DNA of 64,000 nucleotides from Aminobacter carboxidus (GTDB lineage Bacteria > Pseudomonadota > Alphaproteobacteria > Rhizobiales > Rhizobiaceae): positions 744,001 to 808,000 of the forward strand of contig NZ_JACZEP010000002.1 of the NCBI RefSeq assembly GCF_014863355.1, given 5' to 3'. Below, piece by piece: positions 41,651 to 51,299 of the stretch. The translations under genes were made by a program, and so were the position numbers. Numbering within the stretch: position 1 is the stretch's first letter; the number at the start of each line of letters is the position of its first letter. Under the pieces are notes generated by a model. That model had not been told where the DNA came from, did no database searches, and saw only the letters and a list, made by a program, of their open reading frames with translations.

Positions 41651-44596
41651 ATGCGGAAAATTCTGGGCTCGGACGTCATCGATCCGACCGGCGAGCCGGC
41701 CAATGAGCGGGGGCTGACGAACGAGGCTGGCGATGCGCGGGCCCTGGACGATCTGAACCTGCCTTATGCCGATCTCGAACGCACCATCGATTCGATGAAC
41801 ATGGGTGTGGTGCTGGTCGATGCCGGCCTCAACGTGCAGTTCATCAACCGCGCCTTCTACGACATCTGGAAGCTGACCGTCGGCCAGGTCGCCATGGGCT
41901 GCTCGTTCAGGGCGCTGATGGACATCAACCGCTACAGCGGCGTCTACGCTGTCGCCGACGGCGACTGGGAAAGCTACGTCGCCTTGCGCGAGTCGGAGAT
42001 TTCGGCCGGCGATGTCGCGCCGCGCGAATTCCGCCGCGCCGACGGCTGCACCATGATCTATTCGGTCACCGCCCTTTCCGGCGGCAAGCGGCTGGTTTCT
42101 TACTACGACGTCAGCGAGATGAAGCGGCGCGAGGTCGAGGCCGTCGAGGCCCGTCACCGGTTGGCCGAAGTGCTGGAGTCGCTGCCGGCGGGCGTCGTCA
42201 TCTATGACCGCGACGACCGTTTCGTGCTGGCCAACCGCAAGCTCAAGAGTGCCTTGCCGGCCCTTCACGACGTCCTGGCCGAAGGCCGCACGCTGCGCGA
42301 CAGCATGGTGGCAGCGCAGCGCTCGGGCTATTTCCGCGATACCAGCGACGACGACCTGGATGCCTTGTATGACGCTGATCCCGACGCCTGGGTCGAGGGC
42401 ATGGTCGAGCGCTATCACTCCAGCCAGGCGGTGCGCGAGCGGCGCAATCCCGACGGGCGCTGGTACCAGATCTTCGACCAGCGGCTGGCCGACGGCACCT
42501 TCATCGGTGTGCGCGTCGACATCACCGAACTCAAGCAGCGCGAGCGCGCGCTGCAGGACTCGATGCGCGAAAACGAGGTGTTCCGCTCCCTGATCGACAA
42601 TGTTCCGGTGTCGATCTATGCCAAGCACGCCGACCTCAGGCTGATGTATGTCAACCAGGGCTGGTGCGAACTGACCGGCTATTCCAAACAAGAAGCCATC
42701 GGCAAGACCGACCTCGAGATCTTTGGACCCGAAGGCGAGCCTTTCATGGAGGCCGACCGCGAGGTCATGCGCCGCGGCACGACGGTGGAGATCGAAGAGA
42801 CGGCGACCTGCGCCGACGGGGTGGTGCGCCACCAGTTCGCGCGCAAGAGCGCGATGGTGGCCTCCGACGGCTCGCTCTACCTGATCGGTTCGACGACCAA
42901 CATCACCGAGCTCAAGCAGCGCGAGGCCGAGCTCGAAGAAGCGCAGCGCCGGGCCGTACTCGCCGACCGCGCCAAGTCGGAATTCCTCGCCAATATGAGC
43001 CATGAAATCCGCACGCCGATGAACGGCGTACTCGGCATGGCCGAACTTCTGGCGAAATCCGATCTCGATCCCAAGCAAAAGACCTTCACCGACATCATCG
43101 TCAAATCGGGCAATGCGCTGTTGACGATCATCAACGACATCCTCGATTTCTCGAAGATCGACGCCGGCCAGCTGGTGCTCGACCCGATCCCGTTCAACCT
43201 GTCGGAGGCGATCGAGGACGTTGCCACGCTGATGTCGACGCGGGCCAAGGAAAAGGACCTCGAGCTGATCGTCAGGATGCAGCCTGATCTGCGCCACCTC
43301 TATGTCGGCGATGTCGGCCGCATCAGGCAGATCATCACCAACCTGCTCGGCAATGCGGTGAAATTCACCGATTCGGGCCATGTGCTCGTCGACGTCACCG
43401 GGCGCAGCGACGGCGAACAGACCAAGCTGCATGTCGCTGTCACCGACACCGGCATCGGCATTCCCGAAGCCAAGCTCAAGCTGGTGTTCGAGAAGTTCAG
43501 CCAGGTCGACGCGTCGTCGACGCGCCGGCACGAGGGCACCGGCCTCGGCCTCGCCATCACCTCGCGCCTCGTCGACATGATGGGCGGCGAGATTGGGGTG
43601 GAAAGCGGCGAGGGGGCCGGTTCGACCTTCTGGTTCACGCTGACGCTGCCCAACGCCGGACGGCTCGAGACGCGGCCGGCAGCACTGATCGATGTCACCG
43701 GCGCGCGCGTGCTGATCGTCGACGACAATGCCGTCAACCGCACCATCCTGACCGAACAGATGCTGTCGTGGGGGTTCGATTCCTGTGCTGCAAAGAGCGG
43801 TGCCGAAGGTCTGCAGGTGTTGCAGGCGGCGCAGGCGATGGGCGTCAATGTCGACTGCATCGTGCTCGACTACCAGATGCCCGGCATGACCGGCGCCGAG
43901 ATGGCGCGGATCGTCAGGCAATCGCCGACCCTTTCTGAAACGCCAATCGTCATGCTGACTTCGGTCGACCAGTCGCTTTCGGGGCCGGCGCACCGCGACC
44001 TTGCCATCGATGCCCAGCTGATCAAGCCGGCGCGATCGTCGGCGCTGCTCGAGGCGCTGGTCGCGGCGATCCAGCGCAAGCGGGTGCCTAACCTCACGCC
44101 AGCGCAGATGGCCGACGCCCAGGTGCCGGCTAAGCACGCAAGCGGTCCAGCACCGCAAGTCGCCCGCCTGCGCGGCGGCCAGCGGCCGGGCGGCGATGGC
44201 GGGCTCGACATTCTCGTTGCCGAAGACAACGAGGTGAACCAGATGGTGTTCAGCCAGATCCTGGCCGAGACCGAGCTCAGCTTCGAGATCGTCGGCAATG
44301 GCCGGCGCGCGGTTGCCGCCTATGGCGAACGTCATCCCAGGATGATCCTGATGGACGTGTCGATGCCCGAGATGAACGGGCTCGAAGCGACGAGCGAAAT
44401 CCGCAAGCTCGAACGCGGCACGGGCATGCGCGTGCCGATCATCGGCGTCACCGCCCATGCCTTGAAAGGCGACAAGGAACGTTGCCTCGAAGCCGGCATG
44501 GACGACTATCTGCCCAAGCCGATCAGCCCGCGCGCGCTGCTCGAAAAGATCGAGCGTTGGTCGTGGCAGGACGAGGAGCGCCGCGGCGCCGTCTGA
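41651..44596 (+). CDS. Hybrid sensor histidine kinase, three PAS and two receiver domains
   Basis: 981 residues, soluble. Order: PAS-like about 40-160, PAS-like about 172-295, PAS about 308-425, HisKA with [10 protein letters not shown] (His451), HATPase with [12 protein letters not shown] and VTDTGIGIP, receiver 1 (about 690-810, [13 protein letters not shown]) and receiver 2 (about 855-975, [23 protein letters not shown]). No membrane segment and no Hpt domain. It stands directly upstream of the pst-pho cluster, where many rhizobia have phoR. A link to phosphate is suggested by position only. Confidence 0.95.
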   Translation: MRKILGSDVIDPTGEPANERGLTNEAGDARALDDLNLPYADLERTIDSMNMGVVLVDAGLNVQFINRAFYDIWKLTVGQVAMGCSFRALMDINRYSGVYAVADGDWESYVALRESEISAGDVAPREFRRADGCTMIYSVTALSGGKRLVSYYDVSEMKRREVEAVEARHRLAEVLESLPAGVVIYDRDDRFVLANRKLKSALPALHDVLAEGRTLRDSMVAAQRSGYFRDTSDDDLDALYDADPDAWVEGMVERYHSSQAVRERRNPDGRWYQIFDQRLADGTFIGVRVDITELKQRERALQDSMRENEVFRSLIDNVPVSIYAKHADLRLMYVNQGWCELTGYSKQEAIGKTDLEIFGPEGEPFMEADREVMRRGTTVEIEETATCADGVVRHQFARKSAMVASDGSLYLIGSTTNITELKQREAELEEAQRRAVLADRAKSEFLANMSHEIRTPMNGVLGMAELLAKSDLDPKQKTFTDIIVKSGNALLTIINDILDFSKIDAGQLVLDPIPFNLSEAIEDVATLMSTRAKEKDLELIVRMQPDLRHLYVGDVGRIRQIITNLLGNAVKFTDSGHVLVDVTGRSDGEQTKLHVAVTDTGIGIPEAKLKLVFEKFSQVDASSTRRHEGTGLGLAITSRLVDMMGGEIGVESGEGAGSTFWFTLTLPNAGRLETRPAALIDVTGARVLIVDDNAVNRTILTEQMLSWGFDSCAAKSGAEGLQVLQAAQAMGVNVDCIVLDYQMPGMTGAEMARIVRQSPTLSETPIVMLTSVDQSLSGPAHRDLAIDAQLIKPARSSALLEALVAAIQRKRVPNLTPAQMADAQVPAKHASGPAPQVARLRGGQRPGGDGGLDILVAEDNEVNQMVFSQILAETELSFEIVGNGRRAVAAYGERHPRMILMDVSMPEMNGLEATSEIRKLERGTGMRVPIIGVTAHALKGDKERCLEAGMDDYLPKPISPRALLEKIERWSWQDEERRGAV

Positions 44597-44794
44597 CGCG
44601 AATCCCGGGCATATGCCGGGCCGGCTCTCAAAGACTGTGGAAATGTGACAGTCCTCGATGCCAAAGGCCGGCCTGCCGTTGGGTAGGCGGCTTGCAATCG
44701 TTGCCTACCTGTAGTTTGCCTCGCGCCGGCAAAGGACCGAGGAAACGACCCCTTCAGGGCCAGGCACTGCAACCGTTACAGGGGTGACACGAAA

Positions 44795-44812
44795 CTGTCA
44801 TGCAACTGTAAT
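44795..44812 (+). promoter_or_regulatory. PhoB box of the pst operon
   Basis: CTGTCATGCAACTGTAAT: two 7-base halves (CTGTCAT and CTGTAAT) with a 4-base spacer, the PhoB pattern. It is 73 bp before the pstS ATG. It supports phosphate-starvation control of pstSCAB-phoU-phoB. Confidence 0.88.
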
Positions 44813-44885
44813 AGAGGGGGGCTATTGGCTCACCGGGCGCCGAGGAATGGCGTCATACGAGATACTCCAACAGGAGCAGGCCCCA

Positions 44886-45923
44886 ATGAAAAAAGCTCTT
44901 CTCACTGCGTCGGCTGCTGCCTTCGCGATCGCTGCCTCGGCAGGTTATGCCTCGGCCCGCGACCAGATCCAGGTTGCCGGTTCCTCGACCGTTCTGCCTT
45001 ATGCCAAGATCGTCGCCGAGCAGTTCGGTGAAACCTTCACCAACTTCAAGACCCCAGTCATTGAGTCTGGTGGCTCTTCGGCTGGTCTCAAGGAATTCTG
45101 CAAAGGCGTTGGCGAAAACACCGTCGACATCGCCAACTCGTCTCGCAAGATCAAGGACTCGGAAGTCAAGTCGTGCGCTGAAGCCGGCGTCAAGGACGTC
45201 CAGGAAGTGCAGTTTGGATATGACGGCATCGTCTTCGCAACCGACGTCAAGGGCCCGGATTGGGCGCTGACCCCTGAGGACGTCTACAAGGCGCTGGCCG
45301 CCAAGATCGCTGTCGACGGCAAGCTGGTCGACAACCCGAACACCAAATGGAACCAGGTCAACCCGAACCTGCCCGACTGGGACATCGCCGCCTACATCCC
45401 AGGCGAAAAGCACGGAACCCGTGAAGTGTTCGAAGAGAAGCTCCTGATCGCTGGTTGCCACTCGCTCGGCGGTGTTGAAGCCGGCAAGGCGTCAGGTCTC
45501 GACGACAAGGCCTCGGAATCTGCTTGCAAGGCCGTACGCAAGGACGGCAAGGCTGTCGACATCGACGGCGACTACTCCGAGACGCTCGCTCGCATCGACT
45601 CCAACAAGACCGGCGTCGGCGTGTTTGGCCTCGCCTTCTACGAAAACAACGCCGACAAGCTGAAGGTCGCCACCGTCGGCGGCATCACGCCTTCGGTCGA
45701 GACCATCGCCAAGGGCGAGTACCCGGTGTCGCGTCCGCTGTACTTCTACGTCAAGAAGGCACATCTCGGCGTCGTTCCCGGCCTGAAGGAATATGTCGAG
45801 TTCTTCCTCGACGACCAGATGGTCGGCCCGGAAGGCCCGCTTGCCGAATACGGCCTGGTTCCTGCTCCGGATGCAGAGCGCGCTGCCCAGCGCGATGCCT
45901 TCGGCACCGGCAAGACCATGTAA
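44886..45923 (+). CDS. pstS: Phosphate ABC transporter, substrate-binding protein
   Basis: 345 residues. Signal peptide MKKALLTASAAAFAIAASAG with cleavage after YASA, and the phosphate-binding motifs VAGSSTVLPYAKIVAEQF, ESGGSSAGLKEFC and SSRKIKDSE. Periplasmic phosphate binding. The longer frame to 44784 is rejected because AGGAG lies before 44886. First gene of the pst operon, controlled by the PhoB box at 44795. A strong hairpin separates it from pstC. Confidence 0.97.
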   Translation: MKKALLTASAAAFAIAASAGYASARDQIQVAGSSTVLPYAKIVAEQFGETFTNFKTPVIESGGSSAGLKEFCKGVGENTVDIANSSRKIKDSEVKSCAEAGVKDVQEVQFGYDGIVFATDVKGPDWALTPEDVYKALAAKIAVDGKLVDNPNTKWNQVNPNLPDWDIAAYIPGEKHGTREVFEEKLLIAGCHSLGGVEAGKASGLDDKASESACKAVRKDGKAVDIDGDYSETLARIDSNKTGVGVFGLAFYENNADKLKVATVGGITPSVETIAKGEYPVSRPLYFYVKKAHLGVVPGLKEYVEFFLDDQMVGPEGPLAEYGLVPAPDAERAAQRDAFGTGKTM

Positions 45924-45929
45924 TATCGA

Positions 45930-45963
45930 CCATGGGGCGGCGGAAAAAACCGCCGCCCCATGG
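45930..45963 (+). other. pstS-pstC intergenic hairpin
   Basis: Perfect 14-bp stem CCATGGGGCGGCGG (45930-45943) / its complement (45950-45963), loop AAAAAA. No U run follows, so it may stabilise pstS mRNA or attenuate rather than fully terminate, allowing more PstS than membrane parts. Confidence 0.8.
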
Positions 45964-46020
45964 AATGTTTCGCCGGCTGTTCCGTTCGGCACAATGATCT
46001 GAATTCACCGAGGCCGGCCC

Positions 46021-47487
46021 ATGTCTTTCCTGCTTGTCTTCGCCATCGTACTCGCAATCGGACTGGCGGCCTTCGTGGCCGGCCGGCAAAGGGCGCGTGC
46101 GCAGGACGACGGAACGGTCAAGCCGCACTCGCGGGCGCACTACCATGGCTGGTGGGCGTTTCTTACGGGCGTCGTTCCGGCCGTCTTGTTTCTCGCCGCC
46201 TGGGATATCGGCGCGAGTGCCTATCTCAACAGCCATATCCATTCGGCGCTGCCCGCCGATGTCGCCGATGGCACGGTGGCGCAAGAAGATCTCGCCGCCG
46301 GCCTGGTCAAGAGCCTCGCCAGCGGCCTGCGCAAGCTCGACAGCCAGACGCTTTCCGCGCTGCCTTCGAGCTTTGCCGAGCTGCAGCCGATGCTCGCCGC
46401 AAAGGGCGTGGCGCTGGCGCCCGACACCCAGGACTACATGATCCCGATCGCCACCGAGGCCAACCGCGTCTCCGACCGGCTCGGCATGATTTCGGCCGTC
46501 GTTTCGGTCGGCCTCGCGCTGATCGGCGTCGGCTTCGGCCTCAGGGGCATCAGCCCGCGCGCCAGGGCGCGCAACAATGTCGAGAAGGTGATGCTGTGGA
46601 GCCTGCTCGGCGCCTCGACGCTCGCCATCCTGACGACGATCGGCATCGTTTTGTCGATGCTGTTCCAGACCATCGCCTTCTTCGAGAAGGTGCCGCTGAG
46701 CAACTTCTTCTTCGGCACCGTGTGGGATCCGCGTTTTGCGGCTGCCGGTGCAGGCGCCAGCGAAGGCCAGTTCGGCCTGATCCCGCTGCTCGCCGGCACG
46801 CTCTACATCGCCTTTGTGGCGCTGCTCGTCGCTGTGCCGATCGGCCTGATGTCGGCGGTCTACATGTCCGAATACGCAGCCCCCAAGGTCCGCGCGGTGG
46901 TCAAGCCGGCACTCGAACTGCTCGCCGGCATCCCGACCATCGTCTACGGTATCTTCGCGCTCGTCACGCTCGGACCCTTCCTGCGCGACATCAGTGCGGC
47001 CCTGACCGGCGGCACCCCGTTCATCCAGGCGCAGTCGATCCTGACCGCCGGCCTGGTGATGGGCGTGATGCTGATCCCGGTGGTCTCTTCGCTCTCCGAC
47101 GACATCATCACCGCGGTGCCGCGCGCCATGCGCGACGGTTCGCTCGGCCTTGGCGCCACGCGCTCGGAAACGATCAAGCGCGTCATCCTCCCGGCCGCCT
47201 TGCCTGGTATCGTCGGCGCCATCCTGCTGACTGCCTCGCGCGCCATCGGCGAAACGATGATCGTGGTGCTGGCGGCCGGCGTTGCCGCCAACCTGACGCT
47301 CAACCCGTTCGAGGCGATGACCACCATCACTGTCAAGATCGTCAACCAGCTGACCGGCGACCTTGAGTTCAACACGCCGCAGACGCTGGTCGCCTTCGCG
47401 CTCGGCATCACGCTGTTTGCGCTGACGCTGGTGATGAACATCGTCGCCCTTTACATCGTCCGGAAGTACCGGGAGCAGTACGAATGA
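46021..47487 (+). CDS. pstC: Phosphate ABC transporter, permease PstC
   Basis: 488 residues, longer than enterobacterial PstC (about 320) through an N-terminal hydrophobic and periplasmic extension, as usual in rhizobia. Permease core: GLMSAVYMSEYAAPKVR, the LAGIPTIVYGIFALVTLGP stretch, and the EAA loop with LGATRSETIKRVILPAALPG. Inner membrane, partner of PstA. Its stop overlaps the pstA ATG (ATGA). Confidence 0.96.
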   Translation: MSFLLVFAIVLAIGLAAFVAGRQRARAQDDGTVKPHSRAHYHGWWAFLTGVVPAVLFLAAWDIGASAYLNSHIHSALPADVADGTVAQEDLAAGLVKSLASGLRKLDSQTLSALPSSFAELQPMLAAKGVALAPDTQDYMIPIATEANRVSDRLGMISAVVSVGLALIGVGFGLRGISPRARARNNVEKVMLWSLLGASTLAILTTIGIVLSMLFQTIAFFEKVPLSNFFFGTVWDPRFAAAGAGASEGQFGLIPLLAGTLYIAFVALLVAVPIGLMSAVYMSEYAAPKVRAVVKPALELLAGIPTIVYGIFALVTLGPFLRDISAALTGGTPFIQAQSILTAGLVMGVMLIPVVSSLSDDIITAVPRAMRDGSLGLGATRSETIKRVILPAALPGIVGAILLTASRAIGETMIVVLAAGVAANLTLNPFEAMTTITVKIVNQLTGDLEFNTPQTLVAFALGITLFALTLVMNIVALYIVRKYREQYE

Positions 47488-48800
47488 CCGATATTTCGCT
47501 CGACACGCTGACCACCTCAGCTGCCCGTCCGCGCCGCGACATCGGCATCAAGAAGCGCTACGCCGCCGAACGCCGCTTCCGCCTCTATGGCGTGCTGGCG
47601 ATCGCCGTCGGCCTGGCCTTCCTGGGCGTCATGCTGACCTCGATCATCTCCAAGGGCTACACCGCCTTCTGGCAGACGACGGTGACGCTTGCGATCAACT
47701 TCGACGAGAAGGTCATCGATCCGTCCAACAAGCGGGCGACCGATCCTAACGTGCTGATCACGGCGAATTACCCCAAGCTCGCCGAAGCCGCGCTGATCGA
47801 AAAGCTCGGCATCGATCCCAACGACAAGGCCGAGGTGCGCAAGCTCAAGGGCTTCCTGTCCGACAGCTCGCGTGTTCAGCTCAGGGCGATCGTCGCCGCC
47901 GACCCGTCGGTCATCGGCACGACGCGCAATGTCGACATCCTGGCCGCCGCCAACATGGACTCTGCCTTCAAGGGCCAGATCGATCTCGAAGTGCCGGAAA
48001 GCCGCCGCAAGGTGTCGGACCAGCAGGTCGAGTGGATGAACAAGCTCAAGGCCGAAGGCGTGATGGCCGAGCATTTCAACACCGGGCTGTTCAGCTATGG
48101 CGCATCGAGCCGGCCTGAAACCTCTGGTGTTGGCGTTGCCCTCATCGGCTCGTTCTACATGATGGTGATCGTGCTTTTGCTGGCGCTGCCGATCGGCGTC
48201 GCTGCCTCGATCTATCTCGAGGAATTCGCCAAGAAGAGCCGCTTCACCGACCTGATCGAGGTCAATATCAACAACCTCGCCGCCGTGCCGTCGATCGTCT
48301 TCGGTCTGCTCGGTCTTGCCGTATTCATCAACTTCCTTGGCCTGCCGCGCTCGGCATCCTTCGTCGGCGGCCTGGTGCTGACGCTGATGACGCTGCCGAC
48401 GATCATCATCGCGACGCGCGCCGCCCTTGCCGCCGTGCCGCCGTCGATCCGCTCGGCAGCACTTGGCCTGGGCGCCTCGAAGATGCAGATGGTGTTCCAG
48501 CACATCCTGCCGCTGGCCGCACCTGGCATCCTGACCGGCACGATCATCGGCCTGGCGCGTGCGCTCGGCGAGACCGCGCCGCTGCTGTTGATCGGCATGG
48601 TCGCCTTCGTCGCCGACTATCCCAAGACGCCCTTCGACCCGGCGACGGCCCTGCCGGTGCAGATCTACATGTGGGCGAACGAGGCCGAACGCGCCTTTGT
48701 CGAGCGCATGTCGGGCGCCATCATCATCCTTTTGATCTTCCTCATGGCGATGAACATCGTCGCCATCGTCCTGCGCCGCCGCTTCGAGCGCCGCTGGTAG
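47484..48800 (+). CDS. pstA: Phosphate ABC transporter, permease PstA
   Basis: 438 residues, again with a rhizobial-type extended loop (about 50-210) between helix 1 and the permease core. Core: IGVAASIYLEEFAKKSRFTD, NLAAVPSIVFGLLGLAVF, and the EAA loop LGASKMQMVFQHILPLAAPG. Inner membrane. Coupled to pstC by the ATGA overlap, followed by pstB after 24 bp. Confidence 0.96.
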   Translation: MTDISLDTLTTSAARPRRDIGIKKRYAAERRFRLYGVLAIAVGLAFLGVMLTSIISKGYTAFWQTTVTLAINFDEKVIDPSNKRATDPNVLITANYPKLAEAALIEKLGIDPNDKAEVRKLKGFLSDSSRVQLRAIVAADPSVIGTTRNVDILAAANMDSAFKGQIDLEVPESRRKVSDQQVEWMNKLKAEGVMAEHFNTGLFSYGASSRPETSGVGVALIGSFYMMVIVLLLALPIGVAASIYLEEFAKKSRFTDLIEVNINNLAAVPSIVFGLLGLAVFINFLGLPRSASFVGGLVLTLMTLPTIIIATRAALAAVPPSIRSAALGLGASKMQMVFQHILPLAAPGILTGTIIGLARALGETAPLLLIGMVAFVADYPKTPFDPATALPVQIYMWANEAERAFVERMSGAIIILLIFLMAMNIVAIVLRRRFERRW

Positions 48801-48824
48801 GGCATGGACAAGGAGCATCCTGCT

Positions 48825-49649
48825 ATGAACATCATGACCGAAAAATCCCTCGACGACGCGGTGAATGCTGAGATGAACGCCAGATCGAATGAAATCATCA
48901 AGATGCGCGGCGACAAGGTCACCGTGCACTATGGCGACAAGCAAGCGCTGTTCGGCGTCGATCTCGACGTGCGCCAGAACCAGGTGACGGCGCTGATCGG
49001 CCCGTCGGGCTGCGGCAAGTCGACCTTCCTGCGCTGCCTCAACCGGATGAACGACACCATCGACAGCGCCAGCGTCGGCGGCAAGATTACGCTCGACAAC
49101 GAAGACATCTACGATCCCAAGATCGACGTGGTCGAACTGCGTGCCCGTGTCGGCATGGTGTTTCAGAAGCCGAACCCGTTCCCCAAGTCGATCTACGAAA
49201 ATGTCGCCTACGGCCCGCGCATCCACGGCCTGGCCAAGAACAAGGCCGAACTCGACATCATCGTCGAAAAGAGCCTGCAGAAGGCGGCACTGTGGAATGA
49301 AGCCAAGGACCGTCTCAACGAGCCGGGCACCGGCCTGTCGGGCGGCCAGCAGCAGCGCCTGTGCATCGCGCGCGCCATCGCGGTTTCGCCCGAGGTGATC
49401 CTGATGGACGAGCCGTGCTCGGCGCTCGACCCGATCGCCACTGCCAAGGTGGAGGAGCTGATCGACGAACTGCGCGAGAACTACACCATCGTCATCGTGA
49501 CGCACTCGATGCAGCAGGCGGCACGCGTGTCGCAGCGCACGGCGATGTTCCACCTCGGCTATCTGGTCGAGGAAGGTGCCACCGACAAGATGTTCACCAA
49601 CCCCGACGACAAGCGGACGCAGGACTACATCACCGGCCGCTTCGGCTGA
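48825..49649 (+). CDS. pstB: Phosphate ABC transporter, ATPase PstB
   Basis: 274 residues. Walker [10 protein letters not shown], signature LSGGQQQR, Walker [14 protein letters not shown] and the switch His in VTHSMQQA. The ATG at 48825 is preferred over 48804 because AAGGAG lies eight bases before it. Energises PstCA and takes part in PhoB signalling with PhoU. Confidence 0.97.
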   Translation: MNIMTEKSLDDAVNAEMNARSNEIIKMRGDKVTVHYGDKQALFGVDLDVRQNQVTALIGPSGCGKSTFLRCLNRMNDTIDSASVGGKITLDNEDIYDPKIDVVELRARVGMVFQKPNPFPKSIYENVAYGPRIHGLAKNKAELDIIVEKSLQKAALWNEAKDRLNEPGTGLSGGQQQRLCIARAIAVSPEVILMDEPCSALDPIATAKVEELIDELRENYTIVIVTHSMQQAARVSQRTAMFHLGYLVEEGATDKMFTNPDDKRTQDYITGRFG

Positions 49650-49690
49650 GTGAGCGTTTTCGCCGCTGTATACGAGACGAGGAAGAAATC

Positions 49691-50395
49691 ATGGGCGAAC
49701 ATACAGTCCGGTCCTTCGATGAAGAACTCCAGCACGTCGACCAGCTCATCCGTGACATGGGCGACCTTGCCGGCGCGATGGTCGCCGGCGCCATCCGCGC
49801 GCTGTTGTCGTCCGACCAGTCGCTGGCGCAGAACGTCGTCGCCGACGACACGATCATGGACGCCAAGCAGCGCGACCTCGACAATTCGGCGATCACGCTG
49901 ATCGCCAAGCGCCAGCCGATGGCGCAGGATCTGCGCGCGGTCGTCGGTGCCATCCGCATGGCGGGTGACCTCGAGCGCATCGGCGACCTGGCCAAGAACA
50001 TCGCCAAGCGTGTCGGCGCCGTCGGCCAGTCGCCGACGCCGCGCAACCTGTCGCACTCGATCGACGCGATGGCACAGCTGGTGCTCGGCCAGGTTCGCGG
50101 CGTCGTCGACCTCTATGTCGCGCGCAAGGCCGAGGGCCTGAAGGATCTGCGCGCCGACGACCAGAAGATCGACATCCAGTACAACGCCGTGTTCCGCGAA
50201 CTTTTGACCTACATGATGGAAGATCCGCGCAACATCACGGCCTGCACGCATCTGCTGTTCTGCGCCAAGAACCTCGAGCGTATCGGTGACCATGTCACCA
50301 ACATCGCCGAGAACGCCTATTTCGTCGTCACGGGTACGCAGCTGCCGCTGAACCGGCCAAAGGTCGACGAGACCACGACGACGGTTCCGGCCTGA
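49691..50395 (+). CDS. phoU: Phosphate signalling protein PhoU
   Basis: 234 residues in two PhoU helical repeats: DQLIRDMGDLAGAMVAGAI...MDAKQRDLDNSAI...RMAGDLERIGDLAKNIAKR and, in the second, VFRELLTYMMEDPRNI...KNLERIGDHVTNIAENAYF. Metal-binding D/E residues of E-R-I-G-D are kept in both. Negative control of the Pst transporter and of PhoR/PhoB signalling. GAGGAAGAAA precedes the ATG. Confidence 0.97.
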   Translation: MGEHTVRSFDEELQHVDQLIRDMGDLAGAMVAGAIRALLSSDQSLAQNVVADDTIMDAKQRDLDNSAITLIAKRQPMAQDLRAVVGAIRMAGDLERIGDLAKNIAKRVGAVGQSPTPRNLSHSIDAMAQLVLGQVRGVVDLYVARKAEGLKDLRADDQKIDIQYNAVFRELLTYMMEDPRNITACTHLLFCAKNLERIGDHVTNIAENAYFVVTGTQLPLNRPKVDETTTTVPA

Positions 50396-50492
50396 GCATT
50401 TCCGCAACCGCATGCGTTTGGCGCGGGGGCGCTGCATAGGTTAAATCAGCGCATGGGCCTCAAGGACCATGCGCCAGGATAAGGTATAGCCG

Positions 50493-51182
50493 ATGATCGC
50501 TCCCAAGGTCATGGTCGTCGAAGATGAAGAGCCGCTGGGCGTGCTGCTTCGCTACAACCTCGAATCGGAAGGCTATCAGGTCGAGGTCGTCACGCGTGGC
50601 GACGAGGCCGAGATCAGGCTTCAGGAAAACGTGCCCGATCTTCTGGTGCTCGACTGGATGGTGCCGGCCCTTTCCGGCATCGAGCTGTGCCGCCGGCTCA
50701 GGATGCGTCCCGACACCGAACGTTTGCCGATCATCATGCTGACGGCGCGCGGCGAGGAAAGCGACAGGGTGCGTGGACTTTCGACGGGTGCCGACGACTA
50801 TCTGGTCAAGCCGTTCTCGACGCCGGAGTTCATGGCGCGCGTCAAGGCGCTGCTGCGCCGGGCCAAGCCAGAAGTGCTGTCGTCGGTACTCAAGGTCGGC
50901 GACATCATGCTCGACCGCGAGTCGCACAGGGTCTATCGCAAGAAGAGCGAGATCAAGCTCGGGCCGACCGAGTTCCGCCTGCTCGAATTCATGATGCGGC
51001 ATCCAGGCCGGGTGTTTTCGCGCAGCCAGTTGCTCGACAATGTCTGGGGCGAAACGATCTATATCGACGAGCGCACGGTCGACGTGCATGTCGGGCGTCT
51101 GCGCAAGGCGGTCAATAATGGCCGCATGCCTGACGTGATCCGCACCATCCGCGGCGCCGGTTACGCCATTCGCGAGGACTAG
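50493..51182 (+). CDS. phoB: Phosphate regulon response regulator PhoB
   Basis: 229 residues, OmpR type. Receiver with VVEDEEPLG and the phospho-Asp in LLVLDWMVPALSG, LTARGEE, DDYLVKPFS; C-terminal winged helix with FRLLEFMMRHPGRVFSR and ERTVDVHVGRLRKAV. Last gene of the pst cluster. No phoR is found in the window. Confidence 0.96.
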   Translation: MIAPKVMVVEDEEPLGVLLRYNLESEGYQVEVVTRGDEAEIRLQENVPDLLVLDWMVPALSGIELCRRLRMRPDTERLPIIMLTARGEESDRVRGLSTGADDYLVKPFSTPEFMARVKALLRRAKPEVLSSVLKVGDIMLDRESHRVYRKKSEIKLGPTEFRLLEFMMRHPGRVFSRSQLLDNVWGETIYIDERTVDVHVGRLRKAVNNGRMPDVIRTIRGAGYAIRED

Positions 51183-51195
51183 TCCCTATCAGGCG

Positions 51196-51299
51196 CTAGA
51201 GCGCTTCCGCTTTTCTTCGAATCGCGGAATCTCTCTATCTTCTTGTTTTTGCGCAATTCCTAGGGAAAACCGCTACGCACTTTTCCTGGAATTGCTCTA
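51196..51299. repeat. CTAG-ended interspersed repeat, copy C
   Basis: 104 bp, same orientation as copy B: CTAGAGCGCTTCCGCTTTTC at the left, GGAATTGCTCTA at the right. It has an extra GCGGAATCT segment that copy A also has. The final CTA supplies the stop codon (51297-51299) of the ROK gene. It also follows phoB by 14 bp. Confidence 0.85.

Noticed and set aside
41564-44458. 964-residue open frame antisense to the hybrid kinase
   Set aside because: Shadow of a GC-rich gene: residues are Arg/His/Asp-rich without domains, and the sense strand has complete kinase motifs.
47517-49553. 678-residue open frame antisense to pstA/pstB
   Set aside because: Same cause; no motifs, and the sense strand encodes full transport proteins.
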